Assembly: GCA_937894065.1 (NCBI GenBank)
Contig: CALCST010000004.1
Span: 1-52,912, forward strand
Source of the DNA: an uncultured Parabacteroides sp.
Lineage (GTDB): Bacteria > Bacteroidota > Bacteroidia > Bacteroidales > Tannerellaceae
Length of the DNA stretch: 52,912 nucleotides
Reading direction: 5' to 3'
Both the position numbers and the translations under genes were made by a program. Position 1 is the first letter of the stretch. Each line of letters starts with the position of its first letter. Positions 1-7,579 of this stretch are shown piece by piece. Below the pieces are notes generated by a model, which saw nothing but the letters and a program-made list of their open reading frames with translations, was not told where the DNA came from and searched no databases.

Positions 1-2
1 TG

Positions 3-668
3 TTATCCCATACGAACGAGAATATGAATGAGATAACCGGAAAATATTATTCAGCAGAGGAGTTTATCGACTACAAGGCAAACGTTGAACAGCCATTGCC
101 TATGATATATCAGAGTGGTTATCTTACAATAAAGGATTTTGACATAGAGGATAATACTTTCCTATTGGAATACCCCAATAAAGAAGTGAAGCGAGGTTTT
201 CTGACTATGATAGCCTCAAGTTATTTCAATATCGGTGAAACACCGTCGTGGATAAGGAGCGCAGTATCAAATCTCAAAAAAGGTAATATAGAAGATTTCC
301 GTATAGGATTGACCTCATTCCTTGCGAGTATCCCATACACAATGCGCAGGAAGGAGAACGAGCGCGAGCGAGAAAGATATTTCCATTATACATTCTACCT
401 GATAATGCGCCTGATAGGAGTTTATACAGTTTATACAGAGAAAGTCCAAAGCCATGGTCGTGTTGACTGTATCGTTGAAACACCTGAATATATTTATATT
501 TTCGAGTTCAAGCTTGACGGAAGTGTGGATGATGCAATGCGCCAGATAGAAGAAAAAGGATATGCGCGAGAATATGAATCAGACAATCGCAAGCTGTATA
601 AGATAGGTGCGGTGTTCTCATCGGATACTGGGACGATAGAGGAATGGAAGATGGTTGAGAGAAATTAA
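3..668 (+). CDS. AAA-ATPase-like / PD-(D/E)XK nuclease-family protein, C-terminal part (partial)
   Basis: The reading frame is open to the left edge of the window, so this is the C-terminal part of a longer protein; the ATG at 24 is probably internal. The segment PMIYQSGYLTIKDFD and the later GRVDCIVE followed by IFEFKLDG resemble the Bacteroidetes family of AAA-ATPase-like proteins fused to a C-terminal PD-(D/E)XK nuclease domain. In that fold the Asp of GRVD and the E-x-K of EFK would be the metal-binding and catalytic residues. The N-terminal ATPase part would lie outside the window. Family members are abundant, often multicopy, and have no well-established function; a nuclease or defence-like role is only inference. 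The upstream part and promoter cannot be seen. Confidence 0.75.
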   Translation, partial: LSHTNENMNEITGKYYSAEEFIDYKANVEQPLPMIYQSGYLTIKDFDIEDNTFLLEYPNKEVKRGFLTMIASSYFNIGETPSWIRSAVSNLKKGNIEDFRIGLTSFLASIPYTMRRKENERERERYFHYTFYLIMRLIGVYTVYTEKVQSHGRVDCIVETPEYIYIFEFKLDGSVDDAMRQIEEKGYAREYESDNRKLYKIGAVFSSDTGTIEEWKMVERN

Positions 669-734
669 TGTGTTGAAGACTCAAGAATATTTGGTATTAT
701 AAATTTACTACATTGTTAACTTAAAATTTTTGTT

Positions 735-1697
735 ATGATAAACAGAAGAGACTTTTTACGTAATGCATCTTTAGTTGCTTTAGGAGGATTGTTGGTAGGT
801 AAACCGGATATGCTTTCTGCAACATCTACATCTGTTTTTTCAGATATGGAGGCTAATTCCAGTAAGAATTTCGGATTGCAGATTTATTCTTTGGGAAAAG
901 AATTGACAGAAAATGTTCCGGAAGGCTTGAAGAAGGTTAAGAGTTATGGTTACAACTATATTGAGCTTGCAGGTTATAAAGACGGACGTTTACATGGAAT
1001 GACATTGAAAGAGTTCAAGAAAATCTGTGATGACTGTGGTTTGGAGATACGCAGTACTCATGTTAATCCTCCTGTACGTGAATATACAAAATCCAATAAG
1101 CAGCAAATAATGGATTATTGGAAAAAAACGGCAGCTGACCATGCAGAGATAGGTTGTAAATTACTGATTCAGCCAGGACAACCGTCAACACGTAGTAAGG
1201 AAGAAGTTGAGTATGTCGGTGAGATATTTAATGGAGCAGGGGAAATAGCTAAGGCTGCTGGTCTTAAGTTCGGTTATCACAACCATGAAGGTGAGTTCGC
1301 TTATGTAAAAGCAGGCGGAAAGGAATCTTTATTTGGACGCAGAGCTGTTCCGCGTGAGTCTAAGGATGAATATGAAATCATTTATGACGGTTTTATGAAA
1401 CATACGGATCCGTCGCTGGTTTTCTTTGAAATGGATGTTTATTGGACAGTTATGGGGCAACAGGATCCTGTTGAATATATGAACAAGTACAAAAACCGCA
1501 TTCAGGCACTGCATATTAAGGATAAAGCTGTATTAGGTAAATCCGGCATGATGAATTTCGAACAAATATTTAAACTGGCTTATTCAAATGGAATAAAGAG
1601 TTTCTTCGTCGAATTGGAAGGTATGAAGGGTGGAACACAATTCGAGGGAGTAAAAGGCTGTGCTGATTATCTTCTTGGAGCGAAATTTGTAAAATAA
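735..1697 (+). CDS. Exported sugar phosphate isomerase/epimerase-like TIM-barrel protein
   Basis: The 320-residue protein begins with a twin-arginine-type signal (NRRDFLRNAS, then a hydrophobic stretch to about residue 24), suggesting export in folded form. The rest fits the xylose-isomerase-like/AP-endonuclease-2 TIM barrel. Visible landmarks are YIELAGY near residue 75, STHVNPP near 108, GYHNHEGEF near 190, VFFEMDVYW near 230 and ALHIKDKA near 265; the Glu, His and Asp residues there are the usual metal ligands. Exported members of this family in Bacteroidetes act on sugars or keto-sugars, but the substrate cannot be told from sequence. It lies alone between the partial gene upstream and the convergent histidine kinase, and is followed by a strong terminator hairpin. 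The start is the only ATG in front of the signal peptide. Confidence 0.85.
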   Translation: MINRRDFLRNASLVALGGLLVGKPDMLSATSTSVFSDMEANSSKNFGLQIYSLGKELTENVPEGLKKVKSYGYNYIELAGYKDGRLHGMTLKEFKKICDDCGLEIRSTHVNPPVREYTKSNKQQIMDYWKKTAADHAEIGCKLLIQPGQPSTRSKEEVEYVGEIFNGAGEIAKAAGLKFGYHNHEGEFAYVKAGGKESLFGRRAVPRESKDEYEIIYDGFMKHTDPSLVFFEMDVYWTVMGQQDPVEYMNKYKNRIQALHIKDKAVLGKSGMMNFEQIFKLAYSNGIKSFFVELEGMKGGTQFEGVKGCADYLLGAKFVK

Positions 1698-1704
1698 GAT
1701 TTTG

Positions 1705-1742
1705 AAAGTCATATTTCCCAATGCTGGAAATATGACTTTTTT
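1705..1742 (+). terminator. Rho-independent terminator after the sugar isomerase gene
   Basis: A perfect 14-bp inverted repeat (1705-1718 with 1726-1739, 7-nt loop) is followed by a run of T. It starts 7 bp after the stop codon and ends at the stop of the convergent kinase gene, so it separates the two transcripts. The T-run favours the plus direction. Confidence 0.85.
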
Positions 1743-3012
1743 ATACGCTCTCTGCTTCAATAACAAACGTGCTTCCTTCTCCATCTTTGGAAGTAGCATA
1801 TATACTTCCTCCATGCATAGTTATAATCTGGCGGCAAAGACTGAGGCCGATTCCGGAACCGGAATGACGAGTGGTGAAGAAAGGAATGAAGATACGATCC
1901 ATAACTTCCGGCAGAATGCCTTCGCCATTGTCGGAGACTGAGAATATGATTTTATCTTGTTCCATTTTGGCGGAGATTCCTATTGCCGGATTTTCTTTGG
2001 AGGCACAAGCTTCGATAGCGTTTTTAATAAGGTTTATAAATACCTGTTCCATTTGTGAACGGTCTGCGTAGAAACATAAACCTTCGTTTTTCAAACTGAA
2101 AGAGATGAAAGGCTGCGGAAAAAGTTTCTTCAAATCTGAAAAGAAATCCTTGATTGGTATTTTGTTTTTCACCGGAGGTGCAACACGTGTAAGCCGGCGA
2201 TAATTCTCCACAAAGTCAAGCAAACCTTTGCTACGGCGGTGAATCACTTCAATACCATGACGTACCGTAGCAGTGTCGCATACTGAATCTGCTGTATTGC
2301 AACGCTCGCTAAGTGTTTCCGAAAGAGAGATGATAGGAGTTATGGAATTCATGATTTCATGCGTAAGCACTCTGATAAGTTTTTGCCATGCTTCCATCTC
2401 TTTCCTTTCCAGGGCGTGATGTATGTTTTTCAGGCATACAATCCGGTGCTCTATTCCTTTTATGAATATACGGCTAGTTTCGACAGACAATTCTATCGGA
2501 TAGGAGTCGTTATCCATGCGTATCACTTTTTCATTGTTATTTACGGCAGAAAGGATATTTTCCGGAATAAAAGGTTTATTGCCTATAATATTTACAGAGG
2601 CTTTGTTGCACCATTCTATTTTCCCATTACTGCTACATACAATCATCGCATTCTCTGTTTTGGAGAGAAGGTTTTCATAGAAATGCCTTTTCATCTCCTG
2701 TGTAGTGAACTTGTCACTAAGTTTCCGGAGCGCAGCAGAGAGTTCGTCGGCAAGTTCGGTCATTTCACTGTCGCTGAAAGGCGGTCTGATGGTTTGAGTG
2801 AGGTCGTTCTGCCTGATACAGTTTACGAGATATTTCCAGCTTTTCAACTGTTTCATCTGCATCATATATAGACTTATCGCTATACATATTATTAACAGGA
2901 CAGGAACTACGATACAGAAAAGCATATCTGCAGCAATACCATAGGCAAGAGCCACAGACAAGACAATGAGTCCGGCTATATGAGTTGAAAGCTTGAATAT
3001 ATATGTTCTCAT
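1741..3012 (-). CDS. Sensor histidine kinase, NtrY/NtrB-like
   Basis: A 423-residue membrane kinase. Two membrane segments are packed at the N-terminus (about 12-28 and 31-51) with almost no periplasmic loop, so it probably senses a membrane or cytoplasmic signal. A linker leads to a PAS-like domain (about 110-195), then the HisKA helix with H218 in LTHEIMNSITPI. The ATPase domain shows the N box (NLIKNAIEA, 327-335), G1 box DNGEGI (361-366) and G2 box GSGIGL (385-390). The start ATG overlaps the stop of the upstream sigma-54 regulator by 4 bp (ATGA), so the two are translationally coupled, regulator first. It presumably phosphorylates that regulator. The signal is unknown; the neighbouring efflux operon suggests an envelope stress or a toxic compound. 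Confidence 0.93.
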   Translation of the reverse strand: MRTYIFKLSTHIAGLIVLSVALAYGIAADMLFCIVVPVLLIICIAISLYMMQMKQLKSWKYLVNCIRQNDLTQTIRPPFSDSEMTELADELSAALRKLSDKFTTQEMKRHFYENLLSKTENAMIVCSSNGKIEWCNKASVNIIGNKPFIPENILSAVNNNEKVIRMDNDSYPIELSVETSRIFIKGIEHRIVCLKNIHHALERKEMEAWQKLIRVLTHEIMNSITPIISLSETLSERCNTADSVCDTATVRHGIEVIHRRSKGLLDFVENYRRLTRVAPPVKNKIPIKDFFSDLKKLFPQPFISFSLKNEGLCFYADRSQMEQVFINLIKNAIEACASKENPAIGISAKMEQDKIIFSVSDNGEGILPEVMDRIFIPFFTTRHSGSGIGLSLCRQIITMHGGSIYATSKDGEGSTFVIEAESV

Positions 3013-4376
3013 AATTTGTATTTTTCTATTTTCCGATAAAGAGAGAATCTGGTTATACCCAGAAGTTCTGCTGCATAGCTGATATTTCCGCTGCTGAGGC
3101 GCATTGCACGTTCAATAGCGTTTTTCTCTACCTGTTCAAGATTCAGGATTTCGTCGGTACTTTTTCTCTTTTCTGCGCTTGAAGGATAAAGAGGAAAATC
3201 CACAGGGCGCAACATATTCCCTCCGGCAAGTATGACGGCACGCTCGATAACATTCTGCAACTCTCTTACGTTGCCCGGCCAGTTGTATTTTAGCAGCTTC
3301 GATTCAGCCTCACGAGTAATACCACTTATATTTTTCCTGTATTTCCTGTTATAATGTTTCAGGAAATGTTCGGACAGCAGGATGATGTCGTTGCCGCGTT
3401 CGCGGAGAGGCGGTATTTTAATCTCAATCGTATTTATCCTGTATAATAAATCCTGCCTGAAACTTCCTTCTGAAACCATATCGCCAAGGTTGGCATTTGT
3501 AGCACAAATAAGGCGAACATCTACCGGTATATTTTCAACTGCGCCCAGACGAGTGATATAACGTTTCTCTATAGCCGTCAGCAACTTCGCCTGCATAGGC
3601 ATTGAGAGATTTCCTATTTCGTCGAGAAAAAGAGTGCCGCCGTTTGCTGCTTCGAAACGTCCGGGTTTTGACTTGCGGGCATCAGTGAAAGCTCCCTTCT
3701 CATATCCGAAAAGTTCACTTTCGAAGAGTTGTTCCGGAATACTGCCGAGGTCTATTATGATGAAAGTCTCGTTGCTGCGCGGAGAGTAATGTTTGAGCAG
3801 GCGAGCCACCACGTCTTTACCCGTTCCGTTTTCCCCGGTTATCAGGATATTCGCATCTGTTTCGGAAAGCCGGATGATGGTATCTTTTATCTTTATCATC
3901 TCTGGAGATTCGCCAATAAGCAGAGGTGAATCGCTCCCGGAGTTGATTACGTTCATTTTCTCCTGTAGCCTTCCTACTTCTTTCCTTGATAAGCTTAGCT
4001 TAATAGCCGACGAAAGAGTTGCAAGCAGTTTTTCCTTTTCCCATGGTTTTGAGATGAAGTCTGTGGCTCCTGCCTTGATAGCCTTTACAGCTTTTTCCGT
4101 ATCTGAATATGCGGTCATGAATATCACAATTGCGTCAGGATTGATGGCAAGAATCTGTTCAAGACATTCAAAACCTTCCTGTCCGCTTACGGCATCACGC
4201 TTAAAATTCATATCCAGAAGAATAACATCCGGATTGAAACTGTGCATGAAATGCTCGATGCGCGACGGCTGTGTAGTCACCTTTATCTTCTCCACATAAG
4301 GTTCGATCAGAAGATTAAGAGCGAATAGCACATCTTCGTTATCGTCGATTATTAATATTTTCCCTTTGTTTTCCAT
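3009..4376 (-). CDS. Sigma-54-dependent response regulator, NtrC family
   Basis: 455 residues from the chosen start. The receiver domain has acidic residues D11-D12, phospho-acceptor D55 (VILLDMNF), T88 and K110. The AAA+ domain carries Walker A GENGTGKD (181-188), the sigma-54 contact loop as GAFTDA (228-233, not the classical GAFTGA), Walker B LFLDEI (249-254) and the PGNVRELQNVIERA segment. The Fis-type helix-turn-helix lies at the C-terminus (GNISYAAELLGITRFSLYRK). I chose the ATG at 4376 because MENKGKILIIDDNED matches normal receiver starts; an ATG nine codons upstream would add an unusual extension. The gap toward the divergent efflux operon holds twin inverted repeats and a sigma-54 promoter, so the operon is the likely target. 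The inverted repeats also lie 37-71 bp from its own start, so it may regulate itself. Confidence 0.94.
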   Translation of the reverse strand: MENKGKILIIDDNEDVLFALNLLIEPYVEKIKVTTQPSRIEHFMHSFNPDVILLDMNFKRDAVSGQEGFECLEQILAINPDAIVIFMTAYSDTEKAVKAIKAGATDFISKPWEKEKLLATLSSAIKLSLSRKEVGRLQEKMNVINSGSDSPLLIGESPEMIKIKDTIIRLSETDANILITGENGTGKDVVARLLKHYSPRSNETFIIIDLGSIPEQLFESELFGYEKGAFTDARKSKPGRFEAANGGTLFLDEIGNLSMPMQAKLLTAIEKRYITRLGAVENIPVDVRLICATNANLGDMVSEGSFRQDLLYRINTIEIKIPPLRERGNDIILLSEHFLKHYNRKYRKNISGITREAESKLLKYNWPGNVRELQNVIERAVILAGGNMLRPVDFPLYPSSAEKRKSTDEILNLEQVEKNAIERAMRLSSGNISYAAELLGITRFSLYRKIEKYKL

Positions 4377-4412
4377 ATTGGCAAATATATAAGTTATATG
4401 CATAGGTTGTGT

Positions 4413-4447
4413 GTGCGATAACGCACGATTTTTGTGCGCTTTCGCAC
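4413..4447. promoter_or_regulatory. Paired inverted repeats, probable upstream activating sequence for the NtrC-like regulator
   Basis: Two perfect inverted repeats share the arms GTGCG-N4-CGCAC: 4413-4426 (spacer ATAA) and 4434-4447 (spacer CTTT). Their centres are 21 bp apart, two helical turns, so two dimers would bind the same face of the DNA. Identical arms with different spacers argue for a protein-binding site rather than a duplicated RNA hairpin. They lie about 57-91 bp upstream of the -24 box of the candidate sigma-54 promoter, a normal position for an NtrC-type enhancer. Binding itself is inference. Confidence 0.8.
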
Positions 4448-4503
4448 TTGGATGAAGAAGAAGATTTATGAGTATTGCCTTGTAATATATTAAGTTATCG
4501 TTG

Positions 4504-4519
4504 TGGCATGGTTTTTGAA
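4504..4519 (+). promoter_or_regulatory. Candidate sigma-54 promoter (-24/-12) of the efflux operon
   Basis: The sequence TGGCATGGTTTTTGAA agrees with the sigma-54 consensus TGGCACR-N4-TTGCW in the -24 box (one mismatch, T for C), in the spacing and in TTG of the -12 box; the C after TTG is A. It points toward the TolC-like gene, whose ATG is about 117 bp downstream, and sits downstream of the twin inverted repeats. The architecture matches a regulator of the NtrC type encoded next door. Confidence 0.7.
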
Positions 4520-4586
4520 TTTAATTCAGCGCAGAGTCGTTGGTAAATTGAAAATTAATTCTCTGTGACTCTGTGTTGATAAATAC

Positions 4587-4635
4587 TTGTCAACTAATAA
4601 ACTTAAAAACTCAAAAACTAATAAACTCAAAATAT
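4587..4635 (+). repeat. Octamer-repeat leader of the TolC-like gene
   Basis: Six consecutive 8-bp units of the dispersed octamer family (TTGTCAAC, TAATAAAC, TTAAAAAC, TCAAAAAC, TAATAAAC, TCAAAATA), then one T and the ATG at 4636. The array is A-rich just before the start codon, where Bacteroidetes genes normally lack a strong Shine-Dalgarno. It is an open frame and would add a false 21-residue N-terminus if the upstream GTG at 4573 were used. Confidence 0.85.
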
Positions 4636-6087
4636 ATGTACTTAAAGGCTCTCATACTTCTATTGCTCCATTTGTCCATGGCTGCACAGAACACCATTCA
4701 GCTTACCTTATGGGAGTCAATAAAAATGGCACAGGATTTTTCGCCTGAGGCAAGGGCTGCCGAGCATACTTATCGCGCAGCTTATTGGAGTTATAGGGCA
4801 TATAAGGCAAATTATCTTCCGGGAGTGAGTCTTGTTTCCACCCCTTTTCTGAACAGGCAGATAAACAAGATTACCCAGCCGGACGGAACGGAGCAGTTTA
4901 TCCGACAGAATCAGCTGAGCACAAACCTTGCGCTGGAGATTAGCCAGAATATATGGTTTACGGGCGGAAACGTCTTTGTCCAGACCGGAACCCAAAGGAT
5001 TGACGAGCTCTCGTCGAAATCGAAATCATACAGCACGATACCGTTCTCAATTGGTTACAGTCAATCAATATTCGGATATAATAGCCTTAAGTGGGATAGG
5101 AAGATTGAGCCGGTACGTTTCAAGGAAGCCCGTAAGACATATGCGGAAACATTGGAGCTTATTTCCGCCAAGACTTGCGAACTGTTTTTCAATCTTGCAA
5201 CGGCACAGGCTAATCTGAAAATAGCCGAGGCTAATTATGCTTCGGCAGATACTTTATACCGATATGCCCGTGGAAGATATGAAATAGGAAGTATAACTGA
5301 GAATGAGATGCTCCAACTTGAGGTAAACAAGTTGAATGAGGAAACTAATATGATGAAAGCTGGTATTGAGGTGGACGACGCTATGCTTACTTTTCGTTCA
5401 TTTCTCGGTATAAGAGACGGAACAGAAATAGAAGTTATACTCAACCCTGAAGATATAGAGCCTTTTGAGGTTCCTATGGACAAGGCTTTGGTTCTTGCCT
5501 ACGAAAACAGTCCCGAAATGGAAACATACGAACGCTTGCGTCTGGAAAGCAAAAGTAACCTTGCGGCGGCAAGAGCAGAACGAGGTTTGAAAGCGGATTT
5601 GTATTTGCAATTTGGCTTGTCGCAAACAGGAAACGAACTCCTTGCTTCATACCGCAATCCTATGAACCAGCAATATGTAAGTCTTTCGTTGGCTGTTCCT
5701 ATCCTCGATTGGGGAAAGGGAAAAGGAAAGGTTCGTGTAGCAAAATCTCAAATTGAACTTGTGGAAACGCAGGTTGGGCAGGCGTTGACGGACTTCGAGC
5801 TTAATGTGCATAAGATGGTGCGCCAGTTCAATCTCCAGGCTAAACAGGTTGAGGTGGCAATCAAGACAGATGAAACGGCTCGTAAGCGTTATGACGTGGC
5901 AATGAAACTTTATCTGATGGGTAAATCATCCATACTGGATTTGAATGCTGCCACTGCTGAGAAGGACTCGGCACGACGTAATTACTTATCTGCGATGAAA
6001 ACTTACTGGACATTGTATTTCGGATTGAGGAGTATGACACAGTATGATTTTAGGAATGGATGTGAAATAGAAATATCCTATTTATAA
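4636..6087 (+). CDS. TolC-like outer membrane efflux protein
   Basis: First gene of the efflux operon; 483 residues. A signal peptide (MYLKALILLLLHLSMAAQ) leads to a mature protein with the two repeated halves of the outer-membrane efflux family. The segment TLWESIKMAQDFSPEARAAEH opens the first repeat and DKALVLAYENSPEMETYERL, near residue 290, opens the second; both halves continue in long helical stretches. TolC-type trimers form the outer-membrane and periplasmic exit duct for an inner-membrane pump, here presumably the two FtsX-type permeases plus ATPase encoded downstream, joined by the HlyD-like protein. The start at 4636 is preferred to upstream alternatives because it begins a clean signal peptide and follows an octamer-repeat leader. 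Confidence 0.92.
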   Translation: MYLKALILLLLHLSMAAQNTIQLTLWESIKMAQDFSPEARAAEHTYRAAYWSYRAYKANYLPGVSLVSTPFLNRQINKITQPDGTEQFIRQNQLSTNLALEISQNIWFTGGNVFVQTGTQRIDELSSKSKSYSTIPFSIGYSQSIFGYNSLKWDRKIEPVRFKEARKTYAETLELISAKTCELFFNLATAQANLKIAEANYASADTLYRYARGRYEIGSITENEMLQLEVNKLNEETNMMKAGIEVDDAMLTFRSFLGIRDGTEIEVILNPEDIEPFEVPMDKALVLAYENSPEMETYERLRLESKSNLAAARAERGLKADLYLQFGLSQTGNELLASYRNPMNQQYVSLSLAVPILDWGKGKGKVRVAKSQIELVETQVGQALTDFELNVHKMVRQFNLQAKQVEVAIKTDETARKRYDVAMKLYLMGKSSILDLNAATAEKDSARRNYLSAMKTYWTLYFGLRSMTQYDFRNGCEIEISYL

Positions 6088-6107
6088 AGATAGTAGTGTT
6101 TTGAAAA

Positions 6108-6190
6108 AAACATGCTGATGTTTCGTCGGAAAGATGCCGATGTTTTTTCTGAAAATTGCCGATGTTTTTTCGGAAACACCGGCATCTGGG
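6108..6190. repeat. Palindromic repeat cluster between the tolC-like and hlyD-like genes
   Basis: Three near-repeats of a GATGTTT word followed by CGGAAA-like words lie in 80 bp. The outer arms AGATGCCG (from 6132) and CGGCATCT (to 6187), extended past one mismatch by a further TGTTT/AAACA pairing, can form a long hairpin. It resembles the large hairpin before ruvB (48607-48672), which shares the AAGATGCC/GGCATCTT arms. It could act as a partial terminator or mRNA stabiliser inside the operon. Confidence 0.55.
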
Positions 6191-6213
6191 AAATTAATGA
6201 AAGTATGATTTAC

Positions 6214-6234
6214 TAATAAACTCAAAAACTTAAA
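6214..6234 (+). repeat. Short octamer-repeat leader of the hlyD-like gene
   Basis: Two full units (TAATAAAC, TCAAAAAC) and a partial TTAAA run directly into the ATG at 6235. It is the shortest member of the start-codon-linked octamer family in the window. Confidence 0.75.
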
Positions 6235-7485
6235 ATGGATATCAAACTGGAAAAGAAACCCTGGTATATCAGATACCGTTACCATATTATCGGAGGAGCA
6301 TTGCTTATTATCGGATTGATATACGTAATCGTCCTTGCCTCAGGACCAAGCCGTCTGCGTATCAGTTCTGATGAAATCATGATAGAGGAAGTCCGGAACG
6401 ATGATTTTATGGAATTTGTTGATGTAGAAGGCGTGGTGCATCCCATAATTACTATAGTTGTGAACTCGCGTGAGGCTGGGAACGTGGACCGCATAGTCGG
6501 AGAGGAAGGCAGTCTGCTTAAAAAAGGAGATACAATACTCACTCTCACTAATCCCAATCTGCTGCGTGAGATAGAAGACCAGCAGGATGAGTGGGAAAAG
6601 CAGCGTATATCCTATCAGGAAAAGGCACTGGAAATGGAACAGAAAAGCCTTACGCTGAAACAGCAAACACTCGAAGCCGAATATGAATTGAACAAAATCC
6701 GTAAAAGTTTCTCGTTGGAGAAAGAAGAATATGCGATGGGCATACGCAGCAAGGCACAGTTGGAAGTGTCGGAAGATGAATTCCGTTATAAAACAGAATC
6801 CACACGCCTGAAACTGAAAAGCCTGCAAAGTGATTCGGCGATGACGATAATAAGGAAAGAGCTTCTTCTAAACGATTTCAATCGTGAGGAGAAAAAACTT
6901 TTGAGAAGCCGGCAGAGAATGGAAGATTTGGTGGTTCGTTCACCGTTGGACGGTCAGTTGAGTTTCGTAAAGGTTACTCCCGGCCAGCAGGTAACAGCCG
7001 GAGAGAATATAGCAGAAGTGAAGGTTATGGACCAGTTTAAAATCAACACCTCAATCAGCGAATATTATATCGACAGGGTGACGAGCGGATTGCCGGCGAC
7101 AATTAGTTATCAGGGAAAACGCTATACTTTGAAAGTTAGCAAGGTTATTCCTGAAGTGAAAGACCGCCTTTTCGAGGTCGATTTGGTGTTTACCGGAGAA
7201 ATGCCCGAGAATGTCCGCCTTGGGAAAAGCTATAGAGTACAGATTGAACTCGGTCAGCCTGAAAAAACAATTGTCATACCTCGTGGAAATTTCTATCAGC
7301 AGACCGGAGGGCAATGGATTTATAAGGTGAATGCGGATAAAACCAAAGCAGTGAAAGTTCCCCTGACCATTGGACGGCAAAACCCTCGCCAGTATGAAGT
7401 GACTGACGGATTGCAACCCGGAGAGTTTGTGATAGTCTCGGGATATGATAAATTTGGAGGGGCGGAGGTGCTGGAGTTGAGGTAA
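6235..7485 (+). CDS. HlyD/MacA-type periplasmic adaptor subunit
   Basis: 416 residues. A single N-terminal membrane anchor (about 18-38, IIGGALLIIGLIYVIVLASG) is followed by a lipoyl/barrel-sandwich half (VHPIITIVVNSREAGNVDRI and GSLLKKGDTILTLTNP, about 65-105). A long alpha-helical hairpin follows (about 110-220, rich in Glu, Lys and Gln), then the second lipoyl half (VVRSPLDGQLSFVKVTPGQQV, from about 230) and beta-barrel and membrane-proximal domains ending in GGQWIYKV and LQPGEFVIVSGYDKFGG. Adaptors of this kind bridge an inner-membrane ABC pump to TolC. The gene sits between the TolC-like and permease genes in the same orientation, as expected for a tripartite efflux system. The exported substrate is not evident. 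Confidence 0.92.
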   Translation: MDIKLEKKPWYIRYRYHIIGGALLIIGLIYVIVLASGPSRLRISSDEIMIEEVRNDDFMEFVDVEGVVHPIITIVVNSREAGNVDRIVGEEGSLLKKGDTILTLTNPNLLREIEDQQDEWEKQRISYQEKALEMEQKSLTLKQQTLEAEYELNKIRKSFSLEKEEYAMGIRSKAQLEVSEDEFRYKTESTRLKLKSLQSDSAMTIIRKELLLNDFNREEKKLLRSRQRMEDLVVRSPLDGQLSFVKVTPGQQVTAGENIAEVKVMDQFKINTSISEYYIDRVTSGLPATISYQGKRYTLKVSKVIPEVKDRLFEVDLVFTGEMPENVRLGKSYRVQIELGQPEKTIVIPRGNFYQQTGGQWIYKVNADKTKAVKVPLTIGRQNPRQYEVTDGLQPGEFVIVSGYDKFGGAEVLELR

Positions 7486-7540
7486 AACTAAACAAATTGA
7501 CAAGGTGTTATGAGCGAATAAAAAATTTGTATTTGAGGTC

Positions 7541-7579
7541 TTGTCAACAAATGAACTAATAAACTTAATAACTAACATT
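7541..7579 (+). repeat. Octamer-repeat leader of the first permease gene
   Basis: Units TTGTCAAC, AAATGAAC, TAATAAAC and TTAATAAC plus a partial unit lead into ATG 7580. The second unit has diverged. The frame is open here too and would give a false start at 7541. Confidence 0.75.

Noticed and set aside
1702..1941. Plus-strand open frame over the terminator and kinase 3' end
   Set aside because: It lies across a terminator and is a shadow of the histidine kinase gene.
4382..4389. TATATTTG word on the minus strand just before the NtrC-type gene
   Set aside because: It matches the -7 consensus, but transcription would begin at or inside the ATG at 4376 and no TTG lies 19-20 bp upstream. It is probably chance in A/T-rich sequence.
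4573..4635. Upstream extension of the TolC-like frame
   Set aside because: The extension reads octamer repeats, begins with GTG, and would bury the signal peptide.
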